Positions 1 to 11,845 of a stretch of DNA of 64,000 nucleotides are shown here, piece after piece. This DNA comes from Pseudomonas sp. Gutcm_11s. GTDB lineage: Bacteria; Pseudomonadota; Gammaproteobacteria; Pseudomonadales; Pseudomonadaceae. Position 1 is the stretch's first letter; every line of letters begins with the position of its first letter. Location: contig NZ_JAQSUW010000010.1 in the NCBI RefSeq assembly GCF_028649395.1, positions 1 to 64,000 on the forward strand, given 5' to 3'. The notes under the pieces are model-generated. The model saw nothing but the letters and a program-made list of their open reading frames with translations. It was not told the DNA's origin and ran no database searches. Both the position numbers and the translations under genes were made by a program.

Positions 1-78
1 TTTTCAGATCAGGCTGCGCCGGAACAGGTGCGCATTCTAGGGATTTAGAATCTCCCGTCAACTCTTTTCTGAAAGAAC

Positions 79-1278
79 TTACTCCGACTTAACGGAGATG
101 CGCGCAAAGGCCTTCTTGCCAGCCTGGCAGACATAGCTGCAACCCAGCTTGAAGATGAAGCTGCGATCAACCACCTCGCCGTCGACCTTCACGCTACCGG
201 CACTCAGCAGGTCGCGCGCCGCAGCCGCGTTCTTCACCAGGCCTGCCTTATTAAGGACATAAGAAATCGGCATATCTTCGGCAGACAGCAGCTCCACCTC
301 CGGCAGGTCATCCGGCAGCTCGCCATCCTTCAGACGATTGCCAGCCGAACGATGGGCATTCGCCGCAGCCTCTTCCCCATGGAAGCGCGCAACGATCTCC
401 TCGGCCAGCTTGATCTTGATGTCGCGCGGATTGGCTCCAGCAGCGACATCGGCCTTGAACTGCTCGATCTCTTCCATGGAGCGGAAGCTCAGCAACTCGA
501 AGTAGCGCCACATCAAGGAGTCAGGCATCGACACCAGCTTGTTATACATGACGCCCGGAGCCTCCTGGATACCGACGTAGTTACCCAGGGACTTGGACAT
601 CTTCTTCACGCCATCCAGACCCTCCAGCAGCGGCATGGTGACGATGCACTGGGACGACTGACCATAGGAACGCTGCAGCTCGCGCCCCATCAGCAGGTTG
701 AACTTCTGATCGGTACCACCCAGCTCCACGTCAGCGCGCAGGGCAACCGAGTCATAGCCCTGAACCAGCGGATAGAGAAATTCGTGGATGGCGATCGGCT
801 GATTGCCTTCATAGCGCTTCTGGAAGTCGTCACGCTCGAGCATGCGCGCCACGGTGTACTGCGAGGCCAGGCGAATGAAGTCGGCCGGCGTCAGCTGGTC
901 CATCCAGGTGGAGTTGAAGGCAACCTCGGTCTTGGCCGGGTCGAGGATCTTGAATACCTGAGCCTTGTAGGTCTCGGCATTATCCAGGACCTGCTCACGA
1001 GTCAGCGGCGGACGAGTAGCGCTCTTGCCACTGGGGTCGCCGATCATCCCGGTGAAGTCGCCGATCAGGAAGACCACCTGATGGCCGAGCTCCTGGAACT
1101 GACGCAGCTTATTAATAAGCACGGTGTGCCCCAGGTGCAGATCCGGCGCGGTCGGGTCGAACCCGGCCTTGATACGCAGCGGCTCGCCACGCTTGAGCTT
1201 CTCGATCAGCTCCGCCTCAACCAGGACCTCTTCCGCACCACGCTTGATCAGCGCCAGCTGCTCTTCTACCGACTTCAT
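79..1278 (-). CDS. tyrS: Tyrosyl-tRNA synthetase
   Basis: Cytosolic class I aminoacyl-tRNA synthetase that charges tRNA-Tyr for translation. The 399-residue protein shows the class I HIGH-type motif HLGH at about residues 48-51 and KMSKS at 226-230. An S4 RNA-binding domain follows at the C-terminus, from about residue 335. The frame stays open upstream, but the Met at 1278 begins [14 protein letters not shown], the usual TyrS N-terminus, and gives the normal length for Pseudomonas. It is divergent from mepM across a 181-bp gap. Nothing looks damaged. Bases 1-78, downstream of its stop, hold no gene that I can see. Confidence 0.97.
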   Translation of the reverse strand: MKSVEEQLALIKRGAEEVLVEAELIEKLKRGEPLRIKAGFDPTAPDLHLGHTVLINKLRQFQELGHQVVFLIGDFTGMIGDPSGKSATRPPLTREQVLDNAETYKAQVFKILDPAKTEVAFNSTWMDQLTPADFIRLASQYTVARMLERDDFQKRYEGNQPIAIHEFLYPLVQGYDSVALRADVELGGTDQKFNLLMGRELQRSYGQSSQCIVTMPLLEGLDGVKKMSKSLGNYVGIQEAPGVMYNKLVSMPDSLMWRYFELLSFRSMEEIEQFKADVAAGANPRDIKIKLAEEIVARFHGEEAAANAHRSAGNRLKDGELPDDLPEVELLSAEDMPISYVLNKAGLVKNAAAARDLLSAGSVKVDGEVVDRSFIFKLGCSYVCQAGKKAFARISVKSE

Positions 1279-1392
1279 GACAGGACTCACGCCACTTGCA
1301 AACCAAAAAGGGAACCAACCATACAAGATCACTGACCAATTACAAGCTTTGCGCCCGGCCCGGGCCACTCGGCCGATAACCGATCCCTAGGG

Positions 1393-1421
1393 TTGCCTAT
1401 AGGGAAATTTGATTATATTTT
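1393..1421 (+). promoter_or_regulatory. Possible promoter of mepM-anmK
   Basis: A TTGCCT box at 1393-1398 is followed after 17 bp by TATTTT at 1416-1421, in a locally AT-rich patch 39 bp before the mepM start. A TATATT at 1414 is an alternative -10 with a shorter, 15-bp spacer. Eye-based prediction only. Confidence 0.35.
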
Positions 1422-1459
1422 AGACAGTTAATGCACTCTTCCAAGAAACGCCCTGAGCC

Positions 1460-3971
<2,512 letters not shown>

Positions 3972-4016
3972 GGAGTGCGCGGAGGGCGCGACCTCTTCCG
4001 CTCACCACCCAGCAAC

Positions 4017-4047
4017 AAAAAAGCCGCGCATAAGCGCGGCTTTTTAT
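4017..4047. terminator. Bidirectional rho-independent terminator, anmK/erpA
   Basis: A 7-bp GC stem (4023-4029 with 4034-4040) and a 4-base loop, flanked by an A-run on the left and a T-run on the right. It can therefore stop transcription from both convergent genes. Confidence 0.88.
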
Positions 4048-4057
4048 TGGGCGAAAC

Positions 4058-4408
4058 TCAGATCGAGAAGGACGAACCGCAACCGCAGGTAGTGCTGGCG
4101 TTGGGGTTGTTGATCACGAAGCGCGAACCTTCCAGGCCTTCCTGGTAGTCCACTTCGGCACCGGCCAGGTACTGGAAGCTCATCGGATCGACCACCAGGC
4201 TGACGCCCTCGCGCTCGACGATGGTGTCGTCGTCGGCCACATCTTCATCGAAGGTGAAGCCGTACTGGAAGCCGGAGCAACCGCCGCCGGTGACAAACAC
4301 GCGCAGCTTCAGGCGCGGATTGCCTTCTTCATCGACCAGGCTCTTCACCTTGTTCGCCGCACCCTGGGTGAAGATCAGGGGGGTGGGAGTGAAGGTCTCG
4401 ACGCTCAT
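4058..4408 (-). CDS. erpA: Iron-sulfur cluster insertion protein ErpA
   Basis: A-type Fe-S carrier that hands clusters to apo-enzymes such as those of isoprenoid synthesis and respiration. The 116-residue protein has the three invariant cysteines of the family: C44 in GGGCSGF, and C108 and C110 in CGCGSSF near the end. It is a single gene transcribed convergently to anmK, and the 169-bp gap to the end of argC leaves room for its own promoter. ErpA rather than IscA is favoured by the N-terminal extension and by the neighbourhood (anmK, mepM, tyrS), which matches the ErpA locus remembered from P. aeruginosa. Confidence 0.93.
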   Translation of the reverse strand: MSVETFTPTPLIFTQGAANKVKSLVDEEGNPRLKLRVFVTGGGCSGFQYGFTFDEDVADDDTIVEREGVSLVVDPMSFQYLAGAEVDYQEGLEGSRFVINNPNASTTCGCGSSFSI

Positions 4409-4577
4409 CTTGCTGCTCTCCTGGCGCCAGGCGCCATGTTACGTACCACACACGGGCGGCGATTATCCGCTTACCCGAGCAAATCGGTCAATTATTAGGC
4501 GACGACAAAGCCCCGCCCTCTTCCTTAGATGGGCGCGCCCGCGGCGAATTCAAGTCATCGCCGCGGCGCGTCTGTGG

Positions 4578-5612
4578 TCAGGGCAGCAGGGCGGCGTGGG
4601 ACAGGCCCAGGCGCTCGTCCAGCCCAAAGAGGATGTTCATGTTCTGCACGGCCTGGCCGGAGGCGCCCTTGACCAGGTTGTCGATGGCAGACAGCACCAC
4701 CACCAGCTCGCCGCCCTGCGGACGGTGTACGGCGATGCGGCAGACGTTGGCGCCACGCACGCTGCGGGTCTCCGGATGGCTGCCGGCCGGCATCACATCG
4801 ACGAAGGGCTCGTTGGCGTAGCGCTTCTCGAACAGCGCCTGCAGGTCCACACCGCGATCGGCGACGGTGGCGTACAGGGTCGCGTGGATGCCACGGATCA
4901 TCGGCGCCAGGTGCGGCACGAAGGTCAGGCCGACCGGGCCGCCGGCCGCGCGACGCAGGCCCTGGCTGATTTCCGGCAGGTGGCGATGGCCCTTGACCGA
5001 GTAGGCCATCATGCTCTCGCTGGCCTCGCACAGCAGCGAACCGACTTTGGCGCCACGACCAGCACCGCTGACACCGGAAGCACAGTTGGCGATCAAGCGG
5101 CTCGGGTCGGCCAGGCCGGCCTCCAGCAGCGGCAGCAGGCCGAGCTGGGTTGCGGTCGGATAGCAGCCCGGCACGGCGATCAGGCGCGCGCCCTTGATGG
5201 CCTCGCGATTGACTTCCGGCAGGCCGTAGACCGCCTCGGGCAGCAGCTCCGGCGCGCCGTGCGGCTGGCCGTACCACTTGGCCCATTCTTCGGCATCCTG
5301 CAGGCGGAAGTCGGCGGACAGGTCGATGACCTTGGTGCCGGCAGCCAGCAGTTCACCGGCCAGGGCGTGGGCCACGCCGTGCGGGGTGGCGAAGAACACC
5401 ACGTCGCAAGCACCCAGGGTGGTCACGTCCGGCACGCTGAAGGCCAGGTTGTCGTAGTGGCCGCGCAGGTTGGGGTACATGTCGGCGACCTTGACCCCGG
5501 CCTCGGAGCGCGAGGTGATCACCGCCACCTCGGCCTGCGGGTGCTGGGCCAGCAGGCGCAGCAGCTCCACTCCGGTGTAACCCGTGCCGCCGACGATTCC
5601 GACCTTGACCAT
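4578..5612 (-). CDS. argC: N-acetyl-gamma-glutamyl-phosphate reductase
   Basis: NADPH-dependent reductase of arginine biosynthesis that converts N-acetylglutamyl phosphate to N-acetylglutamate semialdehyde. The 344-residue protein opens with a Rossmann motif ([10 protein letters not shown], residues 5-14) and has the catalytic cysteine C150 in the VPGCYPTAT motif. The frame is open further upstream, but the Met at 5612 begins directly at the Rossmann fold and is the usual start. It stands alone here without other arg genes, as is common in Pseudomonas. The 276 bp before hemJ hold no gene I can see. Confidence 0.96.
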   Translation of the reverse strand: MVKVGIVGGTGYTGVELLRLLAQHPQAEVAVITSRSEAGVKVADMYPNLRGHYDNLAFSVPDVTTLGACDVVFFATPHGVAHALAGELLAAGTKVIDLSADFRLQDAEEWAKWYGQPHGAPELLPEAVYGLPEVNREAIKGARLIAVPGCYPTATQLGLLPLLEAGLADPSRLIANCASGVSGAGRGAKVGSLLCEASESMMAYSVKGHRHLPEISQGLRRAAGGPVGLTFVPHLAPMIRGIHATLYATVADRGVDLQALFEKRYANEPFVDVMPAGSHPETRSVRGANVCRIAVHRPQGGELVVVLSAIDNLVKGASGQAVQNMNILFGLDERLGLSHAALLP

Positions 5613-5888
5613 TGCGTACCCCCACTGCGTGACCGTTGAGAAAGGCTGCCGATGATAAGGCCCATGCGGGCCGCGGCCAACCTCGAAGCCGCTTGCAATC
5701 GACGGTGTGGTGACCAAATGGCACCACAAGCGACTTCAGTCGCTCATTTTCCGCCCACCAACCCCACTGCGCCGAGCATCTGACCGGCGCTCGCCGCCAT
5801 CTAGCAGACTGTCGAGGCGGTTTCGCAGGTGACGTGCGGACACGGCTTTCTCTACTATCGACAGCAAATCGTCTGCTGGATGCCATCA

Positions 5889-6314
5889 ATGCTCTATCTG
5901 TGGGTCAAGGCCCTGCACATCATCGCCATCGTCTGCTGGTTCGCCGGGCTGTTCTACCTGCCACGGCTGTTCGTCTACCACGCCATGGCCGACGACGAGA
6001 CCAGCCGCGAACGCTTCTGCGTGATGGAGCGCAAGCTGTACCGCGGCATCATGAACCCGTCGATGATCGCCACCCTGGCCCTTGGCGCCTGGCTGCTCTA
6101 CCTCAATCCGGCCTGGCTGAAGATGGGCTGGCTACACGCCAAGCTGCTGCTGGTGTTGCTGCTGGTCGGCTACCACCATGTCTGTGGCGCCCAGCTCAAG
6201 CGCTTCGCCCGCGGTGAGAACGCCCGCGGCCACGTGTTCTACCGCTGGTTCAACGAGGTGCCGGTGCTGTTCCTGCTGGCCATCGTGATACTGGTGGTAG
6301 TGAAACCCTTCTGA
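5889..6314 (+). CDS. hemJ: Protoporphyrinogen IX oxidase, HemJ type
   Basis: Inner-membrane enzyme that oxidises protoporphyrinogen IX to protoporphyrin IX in haem synthesis. The 141-residue protein has four hydrophobic segments and begins MLYLWVKALHIIAIVCWFAG. The conserved histidine at position 10 of the first helix corresponds to the haem-ligating, catalytic His described for HemJ, and a lysine follows in the HAKLLL segment of the third helix. The Met at 5889 is chosen because it starts at the first helix; an upstream in-frame Met adds a non-conserved leader. The next gene begins 21 bp after its stop and may be cotranscribed. Confidence 0.9.
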   Translation: MLYLWVKALHIIAIVCWFAGLFYLPRLFVYHAMADDETSRERFCVMERKLYRGIMNPSMIATLALGAWLLYLNPAWLKMGWLHAKLLLVLLLVGYHHVCGAQLKRFARGENARGHVFYRWFNEVPVLFLLAIVILVVVKPF

Positions 6315-6334
6315 TAACGACGAGAGGAAAGACC

Positions 6335-7297
6335 ATGTCCCTGCCCGCCCTGTTCGACCAGCGCCTGCGTCTGCCGGTGGTCGCCGCGCCGATGTTCCTG
6401 GTATCCACCCCGCCGCTGGTATTGGCCTGCAGCAACAGCGGCATCGTCGGCAGCTTCCCTGCGCTGAACCAGCGCGAGAGCAGCGGCTTCAAGGCCTGGC
6501 TGGAGGAGATCGAGGCAGGGCTGCAGCCGGACGCGGCGCCCTATGCGGTCAACCTCATCGTGCATGGCAGCAACCCGCGCCTGCAGGCTGACCTGGCCAT
6601 CTGCGTCGAACACAAGGTGCCGGTGGTGATCACCAGTCTCGGCGCGGTCAAGGAAGTGGTCGACGCGGTGCACAGCTATGGCGGCCTGGTGTTCCACGAC
6701 GTCACCACCCGCCGCCATGCGGAGAAGGCCGCTGAGGCCGGGGTCGACGGCCTGATCGCGGTGGCCGCCGGCGCCGGCGGGCATGCCGGGACCTGGAGCC
6801 CGTTCGCCCTGATCGCCGAAATCCGCCAGTTCTTCGACAAGACCCTGCTGCTCTCCGGCTGCCTCAACCATGGCCACGAGATCCTCGCCGCGCAGCTGCT
6901 CGGCGCCGACCTGGCCTATATGGGCACGCGCTTCATCGCTACCCAGGAGAGCAATGCCGACGGCGACTACAAGCAGATGATCCTCGACGCCCGCGCCGCC
7001 GACATCGTGCACACCCCGGCGGTATCCGGCGTGCCGGCCAGCTTCATGCGCCAGAGCCTGGAGAAGGCCGGCTATGACCTGAAGCAGCTGCAGAACAAGG
7101 GCGACGTCAACTACGGCGAGAAGCTCAAGCCGATCAACGACGAGGCCAAGGCCTGGAAGACCGTGTGGTCGGCAGGGCAAGGCGTCGGCGACATCGCCGA
7201 CGTGCCCAGCGTGACTGAACTGGTGGCGCGCCTGGATGCCGAATACCGCGCCGCGCTCGGCCGCTCCGCGCAACTGCCGCAGCGCTGGCCGCGCTGA
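6335..7297 (+). CDS. NAD(P)H-dependent flavin oxidoreductase (nitronate monooxygenase-like)
   Basis: FMN-dependent TIM-barrel protein of the 2-nitropropane dioxygenase/nitronate monooxygenase superfamily, 320 residues, with no signal peptide. The family signature AAGAGGHAG with its FMN-phosphate-binding glycines lies near residue 145, and GADLAYMGTRFIAT near residue 190 is another conserved block. Members oxidise alkyl nitronates or act as NADH:quinone reductases; the exact substrate cannot be read from sequence. A good ribosome site (GAGAGGAAA) precedes the ATG. It sits just after hemJ and is probably read through from it. Confidence 0.85.
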   Translation: MSLPALFDQRLRLPVVAAPMFLVSTPPLVLACSNSGIVGSFPALNQRESSGFKAWLEEIEAGLQPDAAPYAVNLIVHGSNPRLQADLAICVEHKVPVVITSLGAVKEVVDAVHSYGGLVFHDVTTRRHAEKAAEAGVDGLIAVAAGAGGHAGTWSPFALIAEIRQFFDKTLLLSGCLNHGHEILAAQLLGADLAYMGTRFIATQESNADGDYKQMILDARAADIVHTPAVSGVPASFMRQSLEKAGYDLKQLQNKGDVNYGEKLKPINDEAKAWKTVWSAGQGVGDIADVPSVTELVARLDAEYRAALGRSAQLPQRWPR

Positions 7298-7385
7298 GCA
7301 GGAATTTGCGCAGGCGTTCGCTTGTCCACGCCCGGCAAAGCCCCTAGGCTCTGGGCACCTTCATTGACGTAACAGGGATGCACGC

Positions 7386-8366
7386 ATGACCGAAGCTCGC
7401 TACAAGATCGTCTTCGACGGCAAGCTGATGCCGGAGATGACGCTCGACACGGTGAAAGACAACCTGGCCCGCCTGTTCAAGAGCGACCAGAGCAAGATTG
7501 ACGCGCTGTTCACCGGCTCGCCAGTGGCGCTCAAGCGCGACCTGGCCGAGGCCGAGGCCGACAAGTACATGGCCGTGCTGCAGAATGCCGGCGCCCAGGT
7601 CCGCAAGGAGCAGGACCTGGCCGCGGGCCTGAGCCTGGTCGCCCATGACGACGAGCGCGAGCAGGCGCCGACCAGCAGCGAGCAGATGAGCTGCCCGAAA
7701 TGCGGCCAGCAGCAGGCCAAGGCCGCCGAGTGCGCGAGCTGCGGCATCATCATCGAGAAGTACGTGGCGCGTCAGGCCCAACTGGCCGAGAGCACACCAG
7801 TCGTCGCCGCCACAGCCACCGCCTCGCCCTACAGCACGCCGAAAGCGGAAGTCGGCGAGACGCTGCCGGAGTACGGCGAACTCAAGGTGTTCAGCATCAA
7901 CGGCCGCATCGGCCGGGTCCGCTACCTCGGCTGGTACATGGGCGTGATGCTGCTCGCCATGCTGGGCTACGGCATCGCTGCGGGCATCATGGCCGTCGCC
8001 CCGATCATCGGCGGCATCCTGATGATCCCCCTGGTCATCGCCACCGTCGTGGTTTCGATCCAGGTCGGTGTGCAGCGCCTGCACGACCTCGGCTGGTCCG
8101 GCTGGCTCCTGCTGATCAACATCATCCCGGTAGTAGGCAGCGTGTTCGCCCTGCTGATGCTGGTGGTGCCCGGCAGCCAGGGTGCCAACCGCTACGGCCC
8201 GCCGCCGCCGCCAAACAGCACCGGCGTGGTCGTGCTGGCCTGGAGCGGCCTGCTGGTACCGATCCTGGCCATTCTCGCCGCCATCGCCATCCCGGCGTAT
8301 CAGGACTACACCGACCGCGCGCTGGAAACCCAGCAACAGCAGTACGCCCCGGCAGACGAGGAGTAA
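7386..8366 (+). CDS. DUF805 membrane protein with zinc ribbon and pilin-like C-terminus
   Basis: Composite 326-residue protein of unknown function. Residues 1-75 are a soluble domain. A small zinc ribbon follows, with C103/C106 and C116/C119. After a linker comes a DUF805-type membrane domain (about 168-275) with several helices and the characteristic RLHDLGWSGW signature. A final hydrophobic segment (about 285-313) reads LAILAAIAIPAYQDYTDRA, very like the N-terminal helix of type IV pilins, although here it is at the C-terminus and lacks the prepilin leader. The SDR gene begins 4 bp after its stop, so the two are coupled. A membrane sensor or scaffold role is possible but unproven. Confidence 0.8.
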   Translation: MTEARYKIVFDGKLMPEMTLDTVKDNLARLFKSDQSKIDALFTGSPVALKRDLAEAEADKYMAVLQNAGAQVRKEQDLAAGLSLVAHDDEREQAPTSSEQMSCPKCGQQQAKAAECASCGIIIEKYVARQAQLAESTPVVAATATASPYSTPKAEVGETLPEYGELKVFSINGRIGRVRYLGWYMGVMLLAMLGYGIAAGIMAVAPIIGGILMIPLVIATVVVSIQVGVQRLHDLGWSGWLLLINIIPVVGSVFALLMLVVPGSQGANRYGPPPPPNSTGVVVLAWSGLLVPILAILAAIAIPAYQDYTDRALETQQQQYAPADEE

Positions 8367-8370
8367 GACC

Positions 8371-9177
8371 TTGAGCAGTTACGCCCTGATCACCGGCGCC
8401 TCCAGTGGCCTCGGCCTGGCCCTGGCCGAGGCGCTGGCCCGGCGTGGGCGTAACCTGATCCTGGTGGCCCGCCAGCGCGATGCCCTGGAAAGCATCGCCT
8501 GCGAGCTGAGCCAGCGCTTCGGTGTCGAGGCACTGTTCCGGGTCTGCGACCTGAGCGAGCCGCTGCAGCTCACCGGCCTGATCCAGGAGCTGGAACAGGG
8601 CGAGCGGCACATCGACCTGCTGGTGAACAACGCCGGCATCGGTAGTGCCGGCCTGTTCGTCGAGCAGGACTGGATGCGCGAGCAGGAGCTGATCGAGCTC
8701 AACATGCTGGCGCTGGCCCGTCTCTGCCATGCCCTCGGCGCTGACATGAAGCGCCGCGGCAGCGGGCAGATCCTCAATGTCGCGTCCCTGGCAGCCTTCC
8801 AGCCGGGGCCGCTGATGGCCAACTACTTCGCCAGCAAGGCCTATGTGCTGCACCTCTCCGAGGCGCTGCGCAACGAGCTGGCGCCCTTCGGCGTGAAAGT
8901 CTCGGCTCTGTGCCCGGGGCCGGTCGCCACCGCCTTCTTCCGCCGTGCCGAGCTGTACAGCGGCGGCCTGGAACGCCAGCAGCAACTGGCCAGCCCCGAG
9001 GAAGTGGCGCTGATCACCATGCGCGGCCTGGAGCGCAACCAGGCCATCATCATTCCCGGCTGGCGCCACCGTCTGCTCCCGCAGCTGCTACGCCTGACGC
9101 CTAGGGCGCTGGTACGCCACGTGGCGATGAAGATGGTGCGCCCACTGCTGCCACGCACGGGCGCCGAACAGCCCTAA
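8371..9177 (+). CDS. Short-chain dehydrogenase/reductase
   Basis: Classical SDR of 268 residues. The nucleotide-binding motif TGASSGLG lies at residues 8-15, the NNAGI block near residue 89, and the active-site YFASK tetrad motif near residue 152. It is presumably an NAD(P)H-dependent oxidoreductase of an unknown carbonyl or alcohol. The best start is TTG at 8371, seven bases after a GGAG and directly before the dinucleotide-binding fold; longer starts run into the preceding gene in another frame. Its TAA overlaps the TAG of the convergent AAA ATPase gene in the tetranucleotide at 9174-9177. Confidence 0.86.
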   Translation: MSSYALITGASSGLGLALAEALARRGRNLILVARQRDALESIACELSQRFGVEALFRVCDLSEPLQLTGLIQELEQGERHIDLLVNNAGIGSAGLFVEQDWMREQELIELNMLALARLCHALGADMKRRGSGQILNVASLAAFQPGPLMANYFASKAYVLHLSEALRNELAPFGVKVSALCPGPVATAFFRRAELYSGGLERQQQLASPEEVALITMRGLERNQAIIIPGWRHRLLPQLLRLTPRALVRHVAMKMVRPLLPRTGAEQP

Positions 9178-10655
9178 TCAGCGTTCACCGTACGCCCGTC
9201 GGCCCAGGCACGTAGCGCCGTCAGGCGCTCGGCCATCACCACCGACAGCGGCGCCGTTCCCTGGATATTGGTCAGCAGCAGCGTCTGGTCCACGGCCTGT
9301 TGGCGCGCCTGCGCGGCATACAGCGCGCTGACCACCACCTGCTCGATCTCTGCCCCGGAGAAGCCCTCACTAGCCGCCGCCAGCGCCGGCAGATCGAACT
9401 GCTCGGGCACCAACTCACGGCGACGCAGGTGGATGGCGAAAATCTCCGCGCGGATCGCGGCCTGCGGCAGATCGACGAAGAACAGCTCGTCGAAGCGGCC
9501 CTTGCGCACCAGCTCCGGCGGCAGGCGGTCGATGGCGTTGGCGGTGGCGACCATGAACACCGGCGCCTTGCGCTCGGCCATCCAGGTCAGCAGGGTACCG
9601 AGCACCCGCTGGCTGACGCCGTCATCGTTACTGCCGGTGGCCAGGCCCTTCTCGATCTCGTCCATCCACAGCACGCAGGGTGCCATCTGCTCGGCCATCC
9701 GCAACGCCTCACGCAGGTTGCGCTCGGTCTCGCCGAAGAACTTGTTGTACAGGCTGGCGAAGTCCAGGCGCAGCAGCGGCAGGCCCCAGAGGCCGGCCAC
9801 CGCCTTGGCCGCCAGGCTCTTGCCGCCACCCTGCACGCCGACCAGCAGCATGCCGCGCGGGCTATCGGTACCCTTGCCGGTGGCGAAGATTTCCTGCCGC
9901 TCCCCCAGCCAGCGCTTGAGGTTGTTCAGGCCACCGACTTCGGCGAAGCGCGCGGTGTCGTGCTCGAAGCTGAGCACGCCCTCCAGGTCGAGCAGTTGGA
10001 ACTTGGCCTTGTTCAGCTCCGGCAGGTCTTCCTGGGTGATGGCGCCATCGTCGCAGATCAGGTTGCGCGCCAGCGCCCGTGCCTCGGCATGGCTCATGCC
10101 GCGCAGGTTCTTCACCACCTGTTGCAGGGTGCGGTTGTCGGTACGCACTCGCGCACCGCTGTTGCGCTCGCTCCAGCGCGTGGCCTCATCGCGGACGATG
10201 GCCAGCAGCTCTTCCTCGGTCGGCAGCGCCAGGCTGAAGCGCGCCGCGTAGCGCTGGATGTCGGCCGGCAGCTTGAGGGCATGCGACACCAGCACCAGGG
10301 TCGGCTTGTGCGGCGCCTCGCTCATGGCGATCTCTTTGAGCAGGCGCACCAGCTTGGGGTTATCGGCCATGAACGGATGCAGGTCGCACATCACGTAGAG
10401 GTTCGGCGTCGGGTCGGCCTTGATCAGGCGCAGCGCCTGCTCCGGCTCGCGGCTGTCCAACTCGCCTACCGGCTCGCCGCCGAAGGCCAGGCGCTGCAGG
10501 CCCTCGGTCACCGCCCAGGTGTAGATGCCCAGGCCGCGCTTGATCGCCAGCGAAGTGAGGGTCTCCAGCACCCGCGGCTCGTCCCAGGACTCGATGACCA
10601 CCAGCTTGACGCGGGACTCGAGCACCAGCCCCAGATCATGAACGTCGTTCTTCAC
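9174..10655 (-). CDS. AAA-family ATPase
   Basis: Cytosolic AAA ATPase of 493 residues. The first ~230 residues form an unassigned N-terminal domain. The AAA module carries Walker A GVQGGGKS (273-280), Walker B CVLWMDEIE (327-335), a sensor-1 asparagine (VATANAID), and arginines in the RKGRFDELF block. Sequence around the AAA core resembles FtsH/Ycf46-type ATPases, but there is no HExxH protease domain and no membrane helix, so it is not FtsH. It starts at GTG (10655) behind AAGGAGAG. The substrate is unknown. It is divergent from the HIT gene. Confidence 0.83.
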   Translation of the reverse strand: MKNDVHDLGLVLESRVKLVVIESWDEPRVLETLTSLAIKRGLGIYTWAVTEGLQRLAFGGEPVGELDSREPEQALRLIKADPTPNLYVMCDLHPFMADNPKLVRLLKEIAMSEAPHKPTLVLVSHALKLPADIQRYAARFSLALPTEEELLAIVRDEATRWSERNSGARVRTDNRTLQQVVKNLRGMSHAEARALARNLICDDGAITQEDLPELNKAKFQLLDLEGVLSFEHDTARFAEVGGLNNLKRWLGERQEIFATGKGTDSPRGMLLVGVQGGGKSLAAKAVAGLWGLPLLRLDFASLYNKFFGETERNLREALRMAEQMAPCVLWMDEIEKGLATGSNDDGVSQRVLGTLLTWMAERKAPVFMVATANAIDRLPPELVRKGRFDELFFVDLPQAAIRAEIFAIHLRRRELVPEQFDLPALAAASEGFSGAEIEQVVVSALYAAQARQQAVDQTLLLTNIQGTAPLSVVMAERLTALRAWADGRTVNAD

Positions 10656-10714
10656 AGCCTCTCCTTGTGCGGTACTAGACTCGCAGCATACCCAAAGCCC
10701 CCGGAGGAAAGCTC

Positions 10715-11053
10715 ATGGACTGCCTGTTCTGCCGCATCGTCGCTGGCGAGATCCCGGCCCGCAAGTTCTATGAAGACGACCAGGTGCTGGCCTTCCACGA
10801 CATCGGTCCGCAAGCGCCGGTGCATTTCCTGGTGATACCCAAGCGCCACATCGCCAGCCTCGATCAGCTGGGCGAGGACGACCGACCGCTCGCCGGCCAC
10901 ATCCTCTATACCGCCCAGCGCCTGGCCATCGAGCAGGGCTGCGCGGAAGGCTTTCGCGTGGTGATGAACTGCAAGGAACTGGGCGGGCAGACGGTGCATC
11001 ACATCCACATGCACGTGCTGGGTCAGCGCCAGCTGCACTGGCCGCCGGGCTGA
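10715..11053 (+). CDS. HIT-family nucleotide hydrolase (HinT-like)
   Basis: Small cytosolic histidine-triad protein of 112 residues. The triad H96-x-H98-x-H100 sits in HHIHMHVLG near the C-terminus, and the N-terminus MDCLFCRIVAGEIP is typical of HINT branch proteins, which hydrolyse adenosine 5'-phosphoramidates and aminoacyl adenylates. A GGAGGAAAG ribosome site precedes the ATG. It lies upstream of coq7 in the same direction, with an 84-bp gap. Confidence 0.9.
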   Translation: MDCLFCRIVAGEIPARKFYEDDQVLAFHDIGPQAPVHFLVIPKRHIASLDQLGEDDRPLAGHILYTAQRLAIEQGCAEGFRVVMNCKELGGQTVHHIHMHVLGQRQLHWPPG

Positions 11054-11137
11054 GATGCAGCGACCCGTTGTCGCCGAGCGAAAATCTACCCGGTCCATCA
11101 GGTAAACTGCCCGCCTGCTTTATTCGTGGAGATGGCC

Positions 11138-11785
11138 ATGACCAGCGAACGCCAGTTTTCCCCCCTCGACCGCCTGCTGATCCAGGCCGATGCCGCCATG
11201 CGCACCCTGCTGCCCTTCAGCGGCGCGCCGGCACGGCCGTCGCCGGCGATCCTCGAAACCGAGACCGAGCTGAGCGATGACCAGGCTCGCCACGTAGCAG
11301 GGCTGATGCGCATCAACCACACCGGCGAGGTCTGCGCCCAGGCGCTGTACCAGGGCCAGGCGCTGACCGCCAAGCTGCCGGAGGTGCGCAAGGCCATGGA
11401 GCACGCCGCCGACGAAGAGGTCGATCACCTGGCCTGGTGCGAACAGCGCATCCGCGAGCTGGGCAGCCACCCGAGCGTGCTCAACCCGCTGTTCTACGGC
11501 CTGTCCTTCGGCGTCGGCGCAGTCGCCGGACTGATCAGCGACAAGGTCAGCCTGGGCTTCGTCGCCGCCACCGAGGATCAGGTGGTCAAGCACCTGGACG
11601 AGCACCTGGAGCAGATCCCGCAGGACGATGCCAAGACCCGCGCGATCCTCGAGCAGATGCGCGAGGACGAGCAGCAGCACGCCACCAGCGCCATAGAGGC
11701 CGGCGGCCTGCAGTTCCCGAGGCCAGTGAAGTTCGGCATGACCCTGCTGTCCAAGGTGATGACCAAGAGCACCTACCGCATCTGA
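11138..11785 (+). CDS. coq7: 2-nonaprenyl-3-methyl-6-methoxy-1,4-benzoquinol hydroxylase (Coq7)
   Basis: Membrane-associated di-iron monooxygenase that carries out the last hydroxylation of ubiquinone synthesis. The 215-residue protein has the ferritin-like ligand pattern: E in NHTGEVCA, ExxH in the EEVDHLAW block, and the later E and ExxxH in the [11 protein letters not shown] block. In-frame Mets lie at 11126 and 11132. The one at 11138 is preferred for its spacing from GTGGAG and because it gives the length known for Pseudomonas Coq7. A strong terminator follows at 11798. From memory of P. aeruginosa, speD should follow, but it is absent. Confidence 0.95.
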   Translation: MTSERQFSPLDRLLIQADAAMRTLLPFSGAPARPSPAILETETELSDDQARHVAGLMRINHTGEVCAQALYQGQALTAKLPEVRKAMEHAADEEVDHLAWCEQRIRELGSHPSVLNPLFYGLSFGVGAVAGLISDKVSLGFVAATEDQVVKHLDEHLEQIPQDDAKTRAILEQMREDEQQHATSAIEAGGLQFPRPVKFGMTLLSKVMTKSTYRI

Positions 11786-11797
11786 ATCGCAGACATG

Positions 11798-11825
11798 AAA
11801 AAGGGCGCCTTCTGGCGCCCTTTTT
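11798..11825. terminator. Terminator after coq7 and the OsmC gene
   Basis: Hairpin with a GGGCGCC stem, a TTCT loop and GGCGCCC, bracketed by A5 and T5 runs. It serves the two convergent genes. Confidence 0.9.
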
Positions 11826-11845
11826 CATTGGCTCACACGAGCGGA

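Noticed and set aside
4221..5639. Long open frame opposite argC (472 codons)
   Set aside because: Antisense shadow of a conserved enzyme gene in GC-rich DNA; no family motif, mostly Gln/Val/Gly/Ala-rich.
8256..8324. A separate pilin gene
   Set aside because: The pilin-like helix is in frame at the end of the DUF805 protein, with no leader peptide, start or globular pilin domain.
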